A stretch of 57,444 nucleotides of DNA, from the NCBI RefSeq assembly GCF_014202395.1, contig NZ_JACHGQ010000014.1, positions 1-57,444 of the forward strand. Reading direction: 5' to 3'. This stretch comes from Histophilus somni. Lineage in GTDB: Bacteria; Pseudomonadota; Gammaproteobacteria; Enterobacterales; Pasteurellaceae. The stretch's first letter is position 1. Each line of letters opens with the position of its first letter. Both the position numbers and the translations under genes were made by a program. The notes under the pieces were generated by a model. That model saw nothing but the letters and a program-made list of their open reading frames with translations. It had not been told where the DNA came from and made no database searches. Of this stretch, positions 46,201 through 55,429 are shown one piece after another.

Positions 46201-47938
46201 GGAAACGGCAAGAAATGTATTTAAAACTACTGACATTAATGTAGGTAAAAATAGTTTAATATTTACTTGGAACAGTGGCATATCTAAAAATGGTAAATTT
46301 AATTCGGTCGTCAGTATGGGCGATACAGGTGCAGAACGCATTATTACTCACGTTGCAGCAGGTAGCGTGATGCCCGGTTCAACTGATGCGATTAATGGCG
46401 GACAGCTTGCAGAAGTTATCCGTGTATTCGGTAATTTAGGGACGGATATTTTAGGGGCTGAGGTTAATAAGCAGACAAAAACGTTTAAAAAAACCACGTT
46501 TACCAAATTAAAAGATGAAACAGGTCAAGATAGTACAGTAAAAGCCCAAGAAACCTTTAAAGATGCGATTGAGGAAAGTATTAAAACCATCAATAAAGGT
46601 TTAATCTTTGAAGTGGACGATGGTAGTACTACAACGTCTACAGATCAGGCTGGCAGTACCACAGCAAACAAAATGACACGTCAGCTTGGTGCGACAATTA
46701 AGTTAAAAGGTGATGACTATATCAAACCGAGTATTGATGCCAACACCGGAACAATTTCCTTCAAAATAGAGGCAACTGAAGAAATTAAGGAAAATGGAAG
46801 TGCGGACGGTTCTGACGGAAATTCTAGTGCTGAAGACAAAAAACTCACGACTGCCGGTGCGGTGAAAAAATTTGTGAAAAACAAAATCCAAACCATCGCC
46901 GATAAACAGGCAGAAGCGGATAAAGTGGCAGTGAAATATGATAGTGAAGCGAAAAATACTATCACTTTAGGCGGAAAAGACACAAATGGTAGTACTTCTC
47001 ACCCACCTGTTGCCATCAACAATCTAAAATCCGGTTTAGGGCTTGATAATAACACTCAAGGTCAACCAATGGGACAAGATAAAACGCTTGAGCTAACGCT
47101 TGAGCTAGTGAAAAAATTAGTTGCTGGGGGTATGAGCGGTCAGCAAGGGCAACAAATGACAAAAGATGAACTACACAAAGCCGCCAATCTCGCTGATTTA
47201 AAAGCGGTTGCACAAGCAGGGTTAAGTTTTGCAGGGAATGAGAGAGGTAAGAATAAGACTGTTCATAGAAAACTGAGCGATACCTTAATTATTAAAGGGG
47301 AAGAGGAAACTCAAAACGGTCAATCTACAAGTTCATTTAGTAGTGCCGCTGGTAACATTAAGGTAGAAACAAATTCAGACAAAAGTGGCTTAGAAATAAA
47401 ACTATCGGATACCTTGAAAAATATGAAAGCCTTTAAAACCAAAGAGGAGAGCGGTAAGAAATCGACGTTAAATAGCGATAGCTTAACTGTAACAGATAAG
47501 ACTGGTACTGGTACTGCTACTGCTACCTATGGTGCAAAAGGCTTAACTGTTAAAGGTGTAGGTGGTGAAATTAAGATCGATGGTGAAAAAGGTATTATTA
47601 CCGTGCCGGATATTAAACCAACAACCACTGGAAGTGCGGTGGTAAATAAAAACTATGTGGATGGTAAAAATAATGAATTGCGTACACAATTGAATAATAC
47701 TGACCGAAATTTACGTGCAGGAATTGCGGGGGCAAATGCGGCGGCAGGGTTGACATCAGTCTCTATGCCGGGTAAATCTATGTTAGCCATTTCTGCAGCA
47801 GGTTATGGCGGAGAAAACGCAATGGCGATTGGTTATTCTCGTATGAGTGATAACGGTAAGATTATGCTTAAATTTCAAGGAAATAGAAATTCTCAAGGCA
47901 AAATGGCAGGTTCAGTTTCTATAGGGTACCAATGGTAA
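43211..47938 (+). CDS. Trimeric autotransporter adhesin, complete (YadA/Hia/Hsf-like)
   Basis: 1575-residue type Vc surface adhesin. The N-terminus MNKIFKTKYDITTGQTKVV is an extended signal peptide region, with the hydrophobic core LLPLAFLLTGSFVYG near residue 55. A YadA-like head of AxAIG/AVALG repeats fills ~150-250 and a second set ~380-480. Two copies of a ~89-residue neck/stalk module (VAAGxV..STDAINGGQL..FGNLGTDILGAEVN) lie at ~525-613 and ~1044-1133. Pro/Gln-rich hinge near 910. The YadA anchor is the last ~70 residues, ending GYQW. Expression is probably modulated by the ACAGCCT array upstream. The receptor is unknown. Confidence 0.95.
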   Translation: MNKIFKTKYDITTGQTKVVSELAKNCQVASRSENKPKCGGISGNFLGLFKLLPLAFLLTGSFVYGQDINIVLSGLTANESKIGPDTILDDSSGTGRSTTPFINKVGDRSILLAPGSKSLINKKTRNWGSAGGAIAIDTKNWMAIKESVVIGHRARASANKSVAVGEQAFAALNSTSLGSEAIAYGNETVALGMQSYAEQIDDVALGHRAYAKGSQSTALGAHSSVESQKAVAIGYNARVDSQHSDAIALGAESEADSPSGNGTFMITKDDKTEAKEKTWISEKFANQFKDKLGGALSIGKKNTKYRQIVNVAPGTEDTHAVNLGQLREAMKNAGGGGVSYFSVNKLTAMQNKDNMGAKADHSLAIGVAKTEMSKGMYSIVIGTADDTASSGSSSANAQEVTKASGKAAVVIGSVAKVEADYGIALGKKATVATTAIGAIAIGKDANVQANATGAVAIGEGATVSSDAGDSIALGKNSKAEKKEEALTGLDANVGSASIKFNWTNAGTGKDKTVLSIGDIGFERIIKNVAAGKVDTNSTDAINGGQLHEVIKVFGNLGTDILGAEVNSSTKQFTNSSFAKLKDENGQENGRSATTFKQAIDESIKTINKGLKFKGDGSSSEQQLYLGSTLTIKGATGDASSLATSSSAGQNSAGTHQNIFTKTSKDTLEIALNKDLKGISTISGQQGTGGNGSAVAKIEFNSTASGGNGSMPNVKITAGTGTFTFGKDGLDLGNKQITKLGSGLNLNGAGSGAGGNGKEEIIKKILEGNPDGTTSGSGSSNISNNAVNVKDLSDIAKALVEKGLKFAVEDGSTTQPSTQNGNNPFIRKLGETLTFKGDSYLTLATENGSGGSNGGKITFKLNVANSIDTNGQGMSDTTDGNKLVTVSAVKNYLKTQLDSLTLKIEADNSNTAQAQPQPQPPQPTGTPSTSGKAQAEVKLRSQALQVLGTKDEIETKVEQGKQNVTLKLAKKVTDKLGIIQLSTENNDDSFALGKNSKWETARNVFKTTDINVGKNSLIFTWNSGISKNGKFNSVVSMGDTGAERIITHVAAGSVMPGSTDAINGGQLAEVIRVFGNLGTDILGAEVNKQTKTFKKTTFTKLKDETGQDSTVKAQETFKDAIEESIKTINKGLIFEVDDGSTTTSTDQAGSTTANKMTRQLGATIKLKGDDYIKPSIDANTGTISFKIEATEEIKENGSADGSDGNSSAEDKKLTTAGAVKKFVKNKIQTIADKQAEADKVAVKYDSEAKNTITLGGKDTNGSTSHPPVAINNLKSGLGLDNNTQGQPMGQDKTLELTLELVKKLVAGGMSGQQGQQMTKDELHKAANLADLKAVAQAGLSFAGNERGKNKTVHRKLSDTLIIKGEEETQNGQSTSSFSSAAGNIKVETNSDKSGLEIKLSDTLKNMKAFKTKEESGKKSTLNSDSLTVTDKTGTGTATATYGAKGLTVKGVGGEIKIDGEKGIITVPDIKPTTTGSAVVNKNYVDGKNNELRTQLNNTDRNLRAGIAGANAAAGLTSVSMPGKSMLAISAAGYGGENAMAIGYSRMSDNGKIMLKFQGNRNSQGKMAGSVSIGYQW

Positions 47939-47948
47939 ATTGATTATT

Positions 47949-47984
47949 CACCCTCTTCTTGTTAAGAGGGTGTTATTTTTTTTT
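47949..47984 (+). terminator. Adhesin gene terminator
   Basis: CACCCTCTT / AAGAGGGTG, 9-bp stem with a 6-base loop, then a long T-run. It begins 11 bp after the adhesin stop. Confidence 0.9.
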
Positions 47985-48064
47985 ACATGATTTCTCGCAG
48001 AAATTTTTATTATTAAAGTGCGGTTTGTTGAGCTGATTTTTAGCAAATTCTCAGCTTTTTTTCT

Positions 48065-48166
48065 TCACACTTCTTTTTCTTGTTGCTCTGCACGCTTTTT
48101 ACGACGAATTTCTTTCGGTTTCGCCAATAATGGGCAGTAGATTTCGATGCGGAAACATAACCGATC
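48065..48166 (-). pseudogene. Possible C-terminal gene remnant
   Basis: A 33-codon open stretch without a start, ending in a charged tail (AKPKEIRRKKRAEQQEKEV) that looks like the C-terminus of a real protein. It is preceded by an in-frame stop. I do not recognise the family. It lies in the 336-bp gap between the adhesin and a lipoprotein gene, which otherwise holds only the adhesin terminator and an uptake signal. It may be a relic left by insertion or rearrangement. Confidence 0.3.
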
Positions 48167-48274
48167 TTACCAATCTATAAAATCTTATTGATAACTTTTT
48201 GTAGTTATTTATAAATATTATAGATTTGTAAGAGCGGATAGATAACTAGCACATTGAATAATTATTTTTAAAAA

Positions 48275-49018
48275 TTATTGCGTTAAAATTTGCTGTAAAG
48301 ATTGAGTAAGCTCTTCATCTGTAGTTACAACTAATTGCGTACCGTCTTCAAAAATAATTCGACCTGCAATTATTGGGCTAAATTGAAGATTAGCTTCCGG
48401 TTTTAGTATATCTGCACGAATCTCTTCAGCATAAGTTTTAGCTAATTTTGTTAATTTTATTTCGCCCTCGCCTTCCGGAGCAAGCGTATCCTCAAAAGAA
48501 TAGGCTATTGAAAGAGGCTCTACCAGAGTCGAATTAAAGAAAACAAGGTTATACCACTGAAGTTCTTTGATTGCTTTATCACCTTTATTCTTAACGTTAT
48601 AAACGAAAGATAAAGTATCTTCACCCTCTATTTTTTCACTCTGATACCCCACCAATTGGATCGTAACTGTATTGTTAAACTGATTAAGAATTTCTTGTTC
48701 AACTGTCTCACTTTTTTCTGAAACAACTTTTTCTTGAGATTCAGGTTGTGTGTTTCCAGCTGCGGTTAGTTCAGTCGAGGTTGTTTCAACTGAAGTTGTC
48801 TCAGTTTTTTCTTGAGCATCAGATTGTGTATTTTCAATTGCGGTTGATTCAGATGAAGTTGTTTCAGTTTTTCCTTGAACGTCAGGTTGAGCTTGAGTTT
48901 CTGCAACTGTAACCGGTTCAGTTGGCGTTGTTTCCGCTTTATTTTTTTCATTACAAGCTGCTAATAATACAGTTGAGGCGACTAATGTGCCGACCAAAAG
49001 TGATTTATTTAATTTCAT
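48275..49018 (-). CDS. Thr/Glu-repeat lipoprotein, function unknown
   Basis: Signal peptide with lipobox LLAAC, lipidated Cys at residue 22. Residues ~25-105 are a Thr/Glu/Ser/Gln-rich linker with two approximate repeats of a ~22-25 residue unit (KTETTS...ENTQSDAQ, then KTETTS...GNTQPESQ). Residues ~110-247 form a compact domain (TIQLVGYQSEKIEGEDTL, FVYNVKNKG) reminiscent of beta-sandwich DUF-type lipoprotein domains, but I cannot name it. 247 residues, own promoter region, downstream of glnE on the same strand. Confidence 0.8.
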   Translation of the reverse strand: MKLNKSLLVGTLVASTVLLAACNEKNKAETTPTEPVTVAETQAQPDVQGKTETTSSESTAIENTQSDAQEKTETTSVETTSTELTAAGNTQPESQEKVVSEKSETVEQEILNQFNNTVTIQLVGYQSEKIEGEDTLSFVYNVKNKGDKAIKELQWYNLVFFNSTLVEPLSIAYSFEDTLAPEGEGEIKLTKLAKTYAEEIRADILKPEANLQFSPIIAGRIIFEDGTQLVVTTDEELTQSLQQILTQ

Positions 49019-49132
49019 CGTTTATTTCTCATTTGTTAATGTAAGTTAAAGGTCTGCATAGCATAACAAAGAAAATACAAATGATAAATAATTTCTTATC
49101 ATATGCTGATTTTAGGGCAATTATAAATTCAT

Positions 49133-52093
49133 TCATTCCAATAAACTTTTCCATGTATTGAGAATAAACGTTCTTTCCTTGCTAAATAGTTGTGCATTAA
49201 TAATCGGTTCTTGACCTAATAAATTTAAATGATGAATTTGGTTTCGTAAATTTACATAGCATTTTTTTAGCTTTGTGGAAACTTCTTGTGAAATCACCGC
49301 ACTTTCAGCCATACAGTCAAATATCCTGACATTATCAGACCAACGTGTTAATGCTGAATGTTGGGGAGCATAAGCTAAAACTAAGTATTGTGCAATAAAC
49401 TCAATATCTGTGATACCGCCCAAATCAGTCTTAATATTAAATTCGTCCGTTTTATGTTTAGAGAGATGATGATACATTTTTTGACGCATCTCTCGTATAT
49501 CTTGCTTCAGCTGTTCCACATTTCTTGGAGCTGAAAGTACATTACAACGAATTTTTTCAAAGCGTTCACATAAATCAATATCGCCGTATACCGCCCTACA
49601 ACGAACTAAAGCCTGTTTTTCCCAAGTCCACGCTTCATTCAGTTGGTAATTTTCAAAGGCATTTAAGGAACACCCCAATAACCCTGCATCACCGGCAGGA
49701 CGTAAACGAATATCTATGTCGTAAAGTATTCCTGCACTGGTATTCATACTAAAAATACTAATTATTTTTTGTACCAATTTCAGATAAAACTGATTGCTAT
49801 CAATGGATTTTTTACCGCCGATAGTTTGTCCTGTTTGACTTCCGTCATAGAGAAAAACAAGATCCAAGTCTGATTTATAACCAAGCTCAATGCCGCCCAA
49901 TTTACCGTAACCAATAACCAAAAACCCTTTTTGATTTTCCTTCAAATATTCAGGTGTACCAAATCTTAGACTGACTTGTTGCCAAGCGAGGTTGACAACA
50001 TTTTCAATAATTGCTTCGGCTAAATAGGTAAGGTGATCACTAACGTTCATAACAGGTAATGCCCCTAAAATATCCGCTGCCGCAACACGTAATAAGGCGG
50101 TTTGTTTAAATTGGCGTAACCCATTAATAATTTGTTCTTCATCGTCTGCCGGTAAACGAAGTAAATAGCGGCGTAATTCAGATGAATATTGATGAAAATC
50201 CGTGGGATTTAACAGTGCATTAGGATCTAATAATTCATCAAGTAAAATGGGATATTTTGCAACTTGTTCAGCAATCATTTTTGATTGTGCACATAATTTA
50301 AGAAGTTGAGTTAAGGCTTGTGGATTTTCTACCAATAATTCAAGATAAGTAGTACGCGTGATAATTTTATCCAGAATTTTCAAGACTCTAGGTAAAAGTT
50401 GCTGAGAATGTTTGTATCGAAATACTTGACAGAACAACATTGGCATTAATTGCGTTAATACTCTGCGACCACGTTCTCCCACTGATCGACGAGATAAATC
50501 CAGTTTAAACTGTGTCAATTTTTCAATAATTTCATCAAAATATTGCTCATCTATTTGATTTTCCTGCAATATGACTTTAATTTCTTGCTCATTGATCTCA
50601 GCATCGAGAAAATCGTGCCATATATCATCATAACTCTGTTTTTCTTCCTCATCGTCATCTTCGCCAATTAAATTTTGAAAAACAGACCGCACTTTTTGCT
50701 GATGTTCATGTAATACCTGTAAAAATTGCTGCCAATTTGCAATAGGATATTGAGCAAGTGCGGTTTCTTTTCCCGCATTTTCCGTCGATATCGGAAAATA
50801 GGTAAAATTTTTTGTAGCAAGAAGTAAACGTTCACGATCGATATCCGCACTTGGCAACGTTTGCGTTTGTTTATCATCAATAGCTTGTAAAATATTTTCC
50901 ACTCTGCGTAAAAATAAATAGGCATGATATAAATTTGTGCTTTGCTCGGTATCAATTAAACCCAATTTTTCCAGTGCAGGTAAAAGATGAAGCAGCGATG
51001 GTTGTTGTAAAATAATTTCACGTCCGCCACGAATAAGCTGAAAAACCTGCACAATAAATTCAATTTCTCGAATACCGCCGGCACCCAATTTTATATTGTC
51101 CAACAATCCTCGACGGCGAACCTCACCGGCAATTTTATTTTTCATATCACGTAAAGATTGAATCACACTAAAATCAATATAGCGGCGATAAACAAAAGAG
51201 CGTAATAATTGCTGTAATATTTTTACATTCGGATCTTGCATATTTGCTCCCAAAATCCGAGCTTTTATCATAGCATAGCGTTCCCAATCTCGACCTTGAT
51301 CTTGATAATATTGCTCCATCGCATTAAAACTTAATGCCAATGCACCGCTTTCACCGAAAGGACGTAAACGCATATCTGTTCGATATACAAAACCGTCAAC
51401 AGTATATTCATCTAAAGCACGAATTAAGCGTTGTCCCAATCTTGTGAAAAATACACCATTTTCAATACTACGCCGTCCTCCCCGTGTTTCCCCCTGATTT
51501 GTCGGATAAGTGAAAATCAAATCAACATCTGAAGAAAAATTCAACTCACATCCACCCAATTTACCCATACCCAAAATATATAATTGTTGAGGATTGCCTT
51601 GTGTATCCGTTGGCGTCCCCAATTCTGTGCAAATTTTTTCATACAGCCAATCTCTTGCGGCAATGATCAAACTTTCAGCTAATTGAGAAAGCCGAATAAA
51701 AATTTCGTCTACTGTAGCTAAATTTAAACTTTGACAAAGGCTAAGTTTTGCCATCTCACGATGACGAAATAGACGTAACTTGCGGTACAGTTGTTCTTCC
51801 GTTTCGGTATTTATCAGTATTTCCTGTAAGCGAACGAAATATCGATCGCAATCAGCTAAAGTAGGGAGTTGATGCCAACATTGTTTGAGAAAGTGCGGTT
51901 GTTTTTGCAAAGTTTCAAACACAAAATCTGATAAATATAATCCATAACCTAATTGCCCGAGTTGCGTTTTTTGATTATGTTTATCTTTTTGAATTTGTTG
52001 AAAAAGTGTAGTGTTGTATTGCTCAGGAAACTGTTCAATTAAAGAAGTTGCACATTGCACTAATCTTTCTTCAGCACATAGAAATAACGACAC
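49133..52093 (-). CDS. glnE: Glutamine synthetase adenylyltransferase/adenylyl-removing enzyme
   Basis: Two-headed enzyme that adds and removes AMP on glutamine synthetase. Both nucleotidyltransferase heads are intact: [18 protein letters not shown] near residue 174 and [18 protein letters not shown] near residue 726, each followed by a RLRPFG/RLRPAG motif. 986 residues, near the family norm (E. coli 946). The intact second head implies both activities. Confidence 0.97.
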   Translation of the reverse strand: MSLFLCAEERLVQCATSLIEQFPEQYNTTLFQQIQKDKHNQKTQLGQLGYGLYLSDFVFETLQKQPHFLKQCWHQLPTLADCDRYFVRLQEILINTETEEQLYRKLRLFRHREMAKLSLCQSLNLATVDEIFIRLSQLAESLIIAARDWLYEKICTELGTPTDTQGNPQQLYILGMGKLGGCELNFSSDVDLIFTYPTNQGETRGGRRSIENGVFFTRLGQRLIRALDEYTVDGFVYRTDMRLRPFGESGALALSFNAMEQYYQDQGRDWERYAMIKARILGANMQDPNVKILQQLLRSFVYRRYIDFSVIQSLRDMKNKIAGEVRRRGLLDNIKLGAGGIREIEFIVQVFQLIRGGREIILQQPSLLHLLPALEKLGLIDTEQSTNLYHAYLFLRRVENILQAIDDKQTQTLPSADIDRERLLLATKNFTYFPISTENAGKETALAQYPIANWQQFLQVLHEHQQKVRSVFQNLIGEDDDEEEKQSYDDIWHDFLDAEINEQEIKVILQENQIDEQYFDEIIEKLTQFKLDLSRRSVGERGRRVLTQLMPMLFCQVFRYKHSQQLLPRVLKILDKIITRTTYLELLVENPQALTQLLKLCAQSKMIAEQVAKYPILLDELLDPNALLNPTDFHQYSSELRRYLLRLPADDEEQIINGLRQFKQTALLRVAAADILGALPVMNVSDHLTYLAEAIIENVVNLAWQQVSLRFGTPEYLKENQKGFLVIGYGKLGGIELGYKSDLDLVFLYDGSQTGQTIGGKKSIDSNQFYLKLVQKIISIFSMNTSAGILYDIDIRLRPAGDAGLLGCSLNAFENYQLNEAWTWEKQALVRCRAVYGDIDLCERFEKIRCNVLSAPRNVEQLKQDIREMRQKMYHHLSKHKTDEFNIKTDLGGITDIEFIAQYLVLAYAPQHSALTRWSDNVRIFDCMAESAVISQEVSTKLKKCYVNLRNQIHHLNLLGQEPIINAQLFSKERTFILNTWKSLLE

Positions 52094-52174
52094 GATAAAG
52101 CCTCATATAGGAAATAATGAACGATTGTAAAATAAATAATCAAAAATTACCGCTAAAGCATCACTCGGCACAGG

Positions 52175-52188
52175 CTTGTAATTACAAG
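52175..52188. repeat. 14-bp perfect palindrome between glnE and modB
   Basis: CTTGTAATTACAAG in the 100-bp gap where modC would be expected. No T-run follows on the modB strand, so it is not a clear terminator. Confidence 0.4.
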
Positions 52189-52193
52189 TATCT

Positions 52194-52904
52194 TTACCCC
52201 AATTTTTGTTGCATTCGTTTCGCCAGCCATTCAGAAATTGATAAAGAGATCAATGCAATAATAATGGCGATAACACAAAGTCTAAATGCCGAATATTCCG
52301 CACCCGGTGTTTCAATAAAAGAAAACATCGCCAGCGGAATAGTTTGGGTCACTTGAGGAATATTAGAGACAAAAGTAATGGTTGCACCGAATTCACCTAA
52401 AGATCGTGCAAAACCCAAAATCATTCCTGATAAAATCCCCGGTAATGAAAGCGGTAACGTAATAGTAAAAAATATCCGCAATGAAGAAGCACCTAACGTT
52501 TGTGCCGCCTGTTCCAGCCGAAAATCAATATTTTCAATTGCCAAACGAATAGCACGAACCTGCAACGGAAATGCAACGATTCCAGAAGCTAACGCCGCAC
52601 CGTACCAACTAAAGCCAAAACTAAAATCAAACCACTGTAGTAAATAGCGACCGATAATACCGTTACGCCCCATAGCAATTAATAATAAATACCCAATTAC
52701 AACGGGAGGTAAAACAAGCGGTAAATGAATAAGACCGTTAATAATCGACTTACCCCAAAAATCTTTGCGTGCAAGCAACCATGCGACAGCAATAGCAAAA
52801 GGTAAGCTCACCGAAATTGAAACCAATGCCACTCTAACACTCAAAGAGATTGCATTGATTTCAGATTGAGATAAACGTAGATAATCGATTATCACATCTA
52901 ACAT
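52194..52904 (-). CDS. modB: Molybdate ABC transporter permease ModB
   Basis: Inner-membrane channel for molybdate. About five to six hydrophobic segments. The ABC-coupling EAA loop is AAQTLGASSLRIFFTITLPLS near residue 135. LPPVVIGYLLL is typical of ModB. 236 residues. It begins 5 bp after modA. modC, the ATPase, is absent downstream; glnE follows instead after 100 bp. Confidence 0.94.
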   Translation of the reverse strand: MLDVIIDYLRLSQSEINAISLSVRVALVSISVSLPFAIAVAWLLARKDFWGKSIINGLIHLPLVLPPVVIGYLLLIAMGRNGIIGRYLLQWFDFSFGFSWYGAALASGIVAFPLQVRAIRLAIENIDFRLEQAAQTLGASSLRIFFTITLPLSLPGILSGMILGFARSLGEFGATITFVSNIPQVTQTIPLAMFSFIETPGAEYSAFRLCVIAIIIALISLSISEWLAKRMQQKLG

Positions 52905-52909
52905 AAAAA

Positions 52910-53674
52910 TTATTTCACTGAAAAACCGAATTGTTGAAAAATTTTGACCGCACTTTCTGACCGCAAATAAGCCAAAAACTTGCGGCTTTCTTCATTATCT
53001 TGCCCGTTCACAATAGCGATAGGATATTCAATCGCAGGGTGCGTATTTTCAGGAAAAATCGCCACTGTTTTAACCTTTTTACTTGCTGCCGCATCTGTTG
53101 CATAAACAACACCCAACGGACTTTCCCCTCTTTCAACTAATGCTAAAGCTGCACGCACATTATTTGCACGAGCTAATTTAGTTTCTAAATCATTCCATTG
53201 CCCCAAAAAGATAAATGCCGCTTTTGCATATTTTCCCGCCGGTACATGATCAGGATCACCTACTGCAAGATAAGTATTATTCAAATGAGAATGCCATTGA
53301 GCGTTAGGCAAATCAACAGAGGTAATCAAACTATTTTGAGGTGCAATCATCACCAATCTGTTACCAACCAAATCACGACGACTTTCTGTCACAATTGCCC
53401 CCTTTTCCGCTAAAAAATCCATCCATTTTTGATCCGCAGAAATAAACAACTGTGCAGGTGCTCCCTGACTAATTTGCCGTGCTAAGACAGAAGAAGAAGC
53501 AAAGGAAAAATCAATTTCCTGCTGAGGATTTACTTTGATGTATTCAGATTTAATTTCTTCTAACACATTTGCCATAGAAGCAGCGGCAAAAACCGTTATT
53601 TTTGCTTGTGCTACAAGGGAAACGCTAAAACAAATCATAGCGATGCTATTCACCAATATTTTGTACAATGTCAT
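52910..53674 (-). CDS. modA: Molybdate-binding periplasmic protein ModA
   Basis: Captures molybdate/tungstate. Signal peptide ending near VAQA. Ligand-binding AAASMANVLEEI and FASSSVLARQISQGAPAQLFIS are ModA signatures; GVVYATDA and YPIAIVNG occur in the second lobe. 254 residues. First gene of a modAB pair downstream of a ModE-like operator. Confidence 0.95.
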   Translation of the reverse strand: MTLYKILVNSIAMICFSVSLVAQAKITVFAAASMANVLEEIKSEYIKVNPQQEIDFSFASSSVLARQISQGAPAQLFISADQKWMDFLAEKGAIVTESRRDLVGNRLVMIAPQNSLITSVDLPNAQWHSHLNNTYLAVGDPDHVPAGKYAKAAFIFLGQWNDLETKLARANNVRAALALVERGESPLGVVYATDAAASKKVKTVAIFPENTHPAIEYPIAIVNGQDNEESRKFLAYLRSESAVKIFQQFGFSVK

Positions 53675-53695
53675 TCCTATTTCCTTAACATTAAA

Positions 53696-53722
53696 TCATT
53701 ATATTGCGTTATTTATAACGAA
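53696..53722 (-). promoter_or_regulatory. ModE-like operator upstream of modA
   Basis: CATTATATTG-N6-TTATAACGA. This resembles the E. coli modA operator (CGTTATATTG-N6-ACATAACG). It lies ~22-48 bp upstream of the modA ATG, where a bound ModE would block transcription when molybdate is plentiful. A TATAAT (minus strand, just upstream) is a candidate -10. Confidence 0.65.
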
Positions 53723-53773
53723 TTATACAATTTTTTACTCAACCTTTATAACTTCCCCCAAAAAACACAATAA

Positions 53774-53965
53774 AAAGTTTTTAACATTCTACAAAATGAG
53801 GAACTAGAACTCACTGATTTATTGTCTGCCACAGCTAAATTCTTCTTATAAACTTTAGTAAATGAAAGATTTCCGCCTGGTATGACCACTGAACAAATCA
53901 GTAAATTCATTTGTCCCAATACTACTCTTACATTAGAATTCGGAAAATTTAACTTCACCATATAG
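53774..53965 (+). pseudogene. Degenerate small gene with one in-frame stop
   Basis: A 63-codon stretch that reads like protein in one frame (FNILQNEELELTDLLSATAK before and MTTEQISKFICPNTTLTLEF after) but is cut by a TAA at 53849-53851 and lacks a clear start. The C-terminal part from ATG 53888 could still be made as a 26-residue peptide. I do not recognise the family. It lies between modA and ompP1. Confidence 0.4.
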
Positions 53966-53981
53966 AGGTATTAAATAAAAA

Positions 53982-55382
53982 ATGAATAGCAATAAACAAT
54001 CACTTTTTACTAAATCTTTCATTGCTTCAGCATTGGCATTATCGGCAAGTTACGTTAATGCAGCGGCGTTCCAAATTGCTGAGGTGTCCAGTTCCGGTTT
54101 AGGGCGAGCTTATGCGGGTGAGGCAGCGATTGCTGATAATGCCGCTGTTGTGGCAACCAACCCTGCGTTAATGAGTTTGTTTAAAACGAAACAATTCTCA
54201 ATGGGGGGGGTATACGTTCAATCTAGAATTAATATAAATGGTGAGGTTAATGTTAATGCGGGGTTATTTCACGGAATTGCAACTGGAAAAGGGGATCAGA
54301 AAAACATTGTGCCAAGTGCAGTTATTCCCAATATGTACTTCGTCGCACCTATTAATGATAAATTTGCTGTCGGTGCGGGCATGAATGTGAACTTTGGGTT
54401 ACAAAGTAAATATAAAAAGGATTATGATGCCGGTGTTTTGGGTGGAACCACCGCACTGAATTCCATTAACTTAAATTTAAGCGGTTCATACCGTATCAGC
54501 AAAGGATTAAGCATCGGTGCTGGGTTGAATGCGGTTTATGCCAAAGCGAAAATTGAACGACAAGCAGGTGTTTTAGATAAGGCAATTGATACTATTGCTG
54601 ATTCTAATGGAATGTTTGGGGGTATCAGCATTCCTTCATTAAAATTGTTAGTCCCCATTTTTTCCAGCTTAAAAAATGGAGTCAATGCGGACACCACCTT
54701 AACACAATTACAAGATAATAATGCATGGGGATTTGGTTGGAATATCGGGGCAGTCTATGAATTTAATCAAGGTAACCGTATCGGTATTGCCTATCATTCT
54801 AAAGTAGATATTAATTTTAAAGATGATGATGCGTTGAGTTATCAATTTGAAGCAGGAAAAATTAGTCCTGTTAAAGAGAAAGGTGGGTTAACGCTACATT
54901 TGCCGGATTATTTCGAAATTTCCGGTTTCCACCAATTAACGGAAAAATTCGCCATGCACTACAGCTATAAATATACTAAATGGAGCCGTTTACAAAGTTT
55001 ACATGCCACTTATGATAACGGCAAGGTCGCTTTCCATAAAGATGAAAAATTTCATGACAGTTCACGTATAGCCTTAGGGGCAACTTACGATGTAAATGAT
55101 AAATTAACCCTGCGTGCAGGTATTGCTTATGATGAGTCAGCCGACCACCCAAGTGCTTCAATCCCCGATACCGACCGCACTTGGTATAGCTTGGGGGCAA
55201 CCTATAACTTCACGCCAAATCTTTCTGTTGACGTAGGTTTTGCTCATTTACGAGGTAAAAAACAGCAATTTAGAGAAACACAAAATATTGGAAAAGAGAT
55301 TAAACTCGTTAATATAAGTGCGGATTATCAATCAACGGCACGTGCCAATTTATACGGTTTAAATCTTAACTACCGTTTCTAA
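53982..55382 (+). CDS. Outer membrane protein P1 / FadL-family porin
   Basis: 14-strand outer-membrane barrel for hydrophobic compounds such as long-chain fatty acids. Signal peptide ending SYVNA, then mature AAFQIAEVSSSGLGRAYAG, the FadL plug with the NPAL motif (VVATNPALMSLF). Many amphipathic strands follow, and it ends LNYRF with a terminal Phe. 466 residues, like H. influenzae OmpP1. In Haemophilus P1 is also a host (CEACAM) ligand; whether this one is cannot be told. Confidence 0.93.
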   Translation: MNSNKQSLFTKSFIASALALSASYVNAAAFQIAEVSSSGLGRAYAGEAAIADNAAVVATNPALMSLFKTKQFSMGGVYVQSRININGEVNVNAGLFHGIATGKGDQKNIVPSAVIPNMYFVAPINDKFAVGAGMNVNFGLQSKYKKDYDAGVLGGTTALNSINLNLSGSYRISKGLSIGAGLNAVYAKAKIERQAGVLDKAIDTIADSNGMFGGISIPSLKLLVPIFSSLKNGVNADTTLTQLQDNNAWGFGWNIGAVYEFNQGNRIGIAYHSKVDINFKDDDALSYQFEAGKISPVKEKGGLTLHLPDYFEISGFHQLTEKFAMHYSYKYTKWSRLQSLHATYDNGKVAFHKDEKFHDSSRIALGATYDVNDKLTLRAGIAYDESADHPSASIPDTDRTWYSLGATYNFTPNLSVDVGFAHLRGKKQQFRETQNIGKEIKLVNISADYQSTARANLYGLNLNYRF

Positions 55383-55403
55383 CGGTTATCCGATTGTTTA
55401 TTT

Positions 55404-55429
55404 AGGCGTATTTAATACGCCTTTTTATT
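55404..55429. terminator. Terminator between ompP1 and the CPBP gene
   Basis: AGGCGTA / TACGCCT with loop TTTA and a T5 tail, 22 bp after the P1 stop. The right edge overlaps the end of the convergent CPBP gene. Confidence 0.8.
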
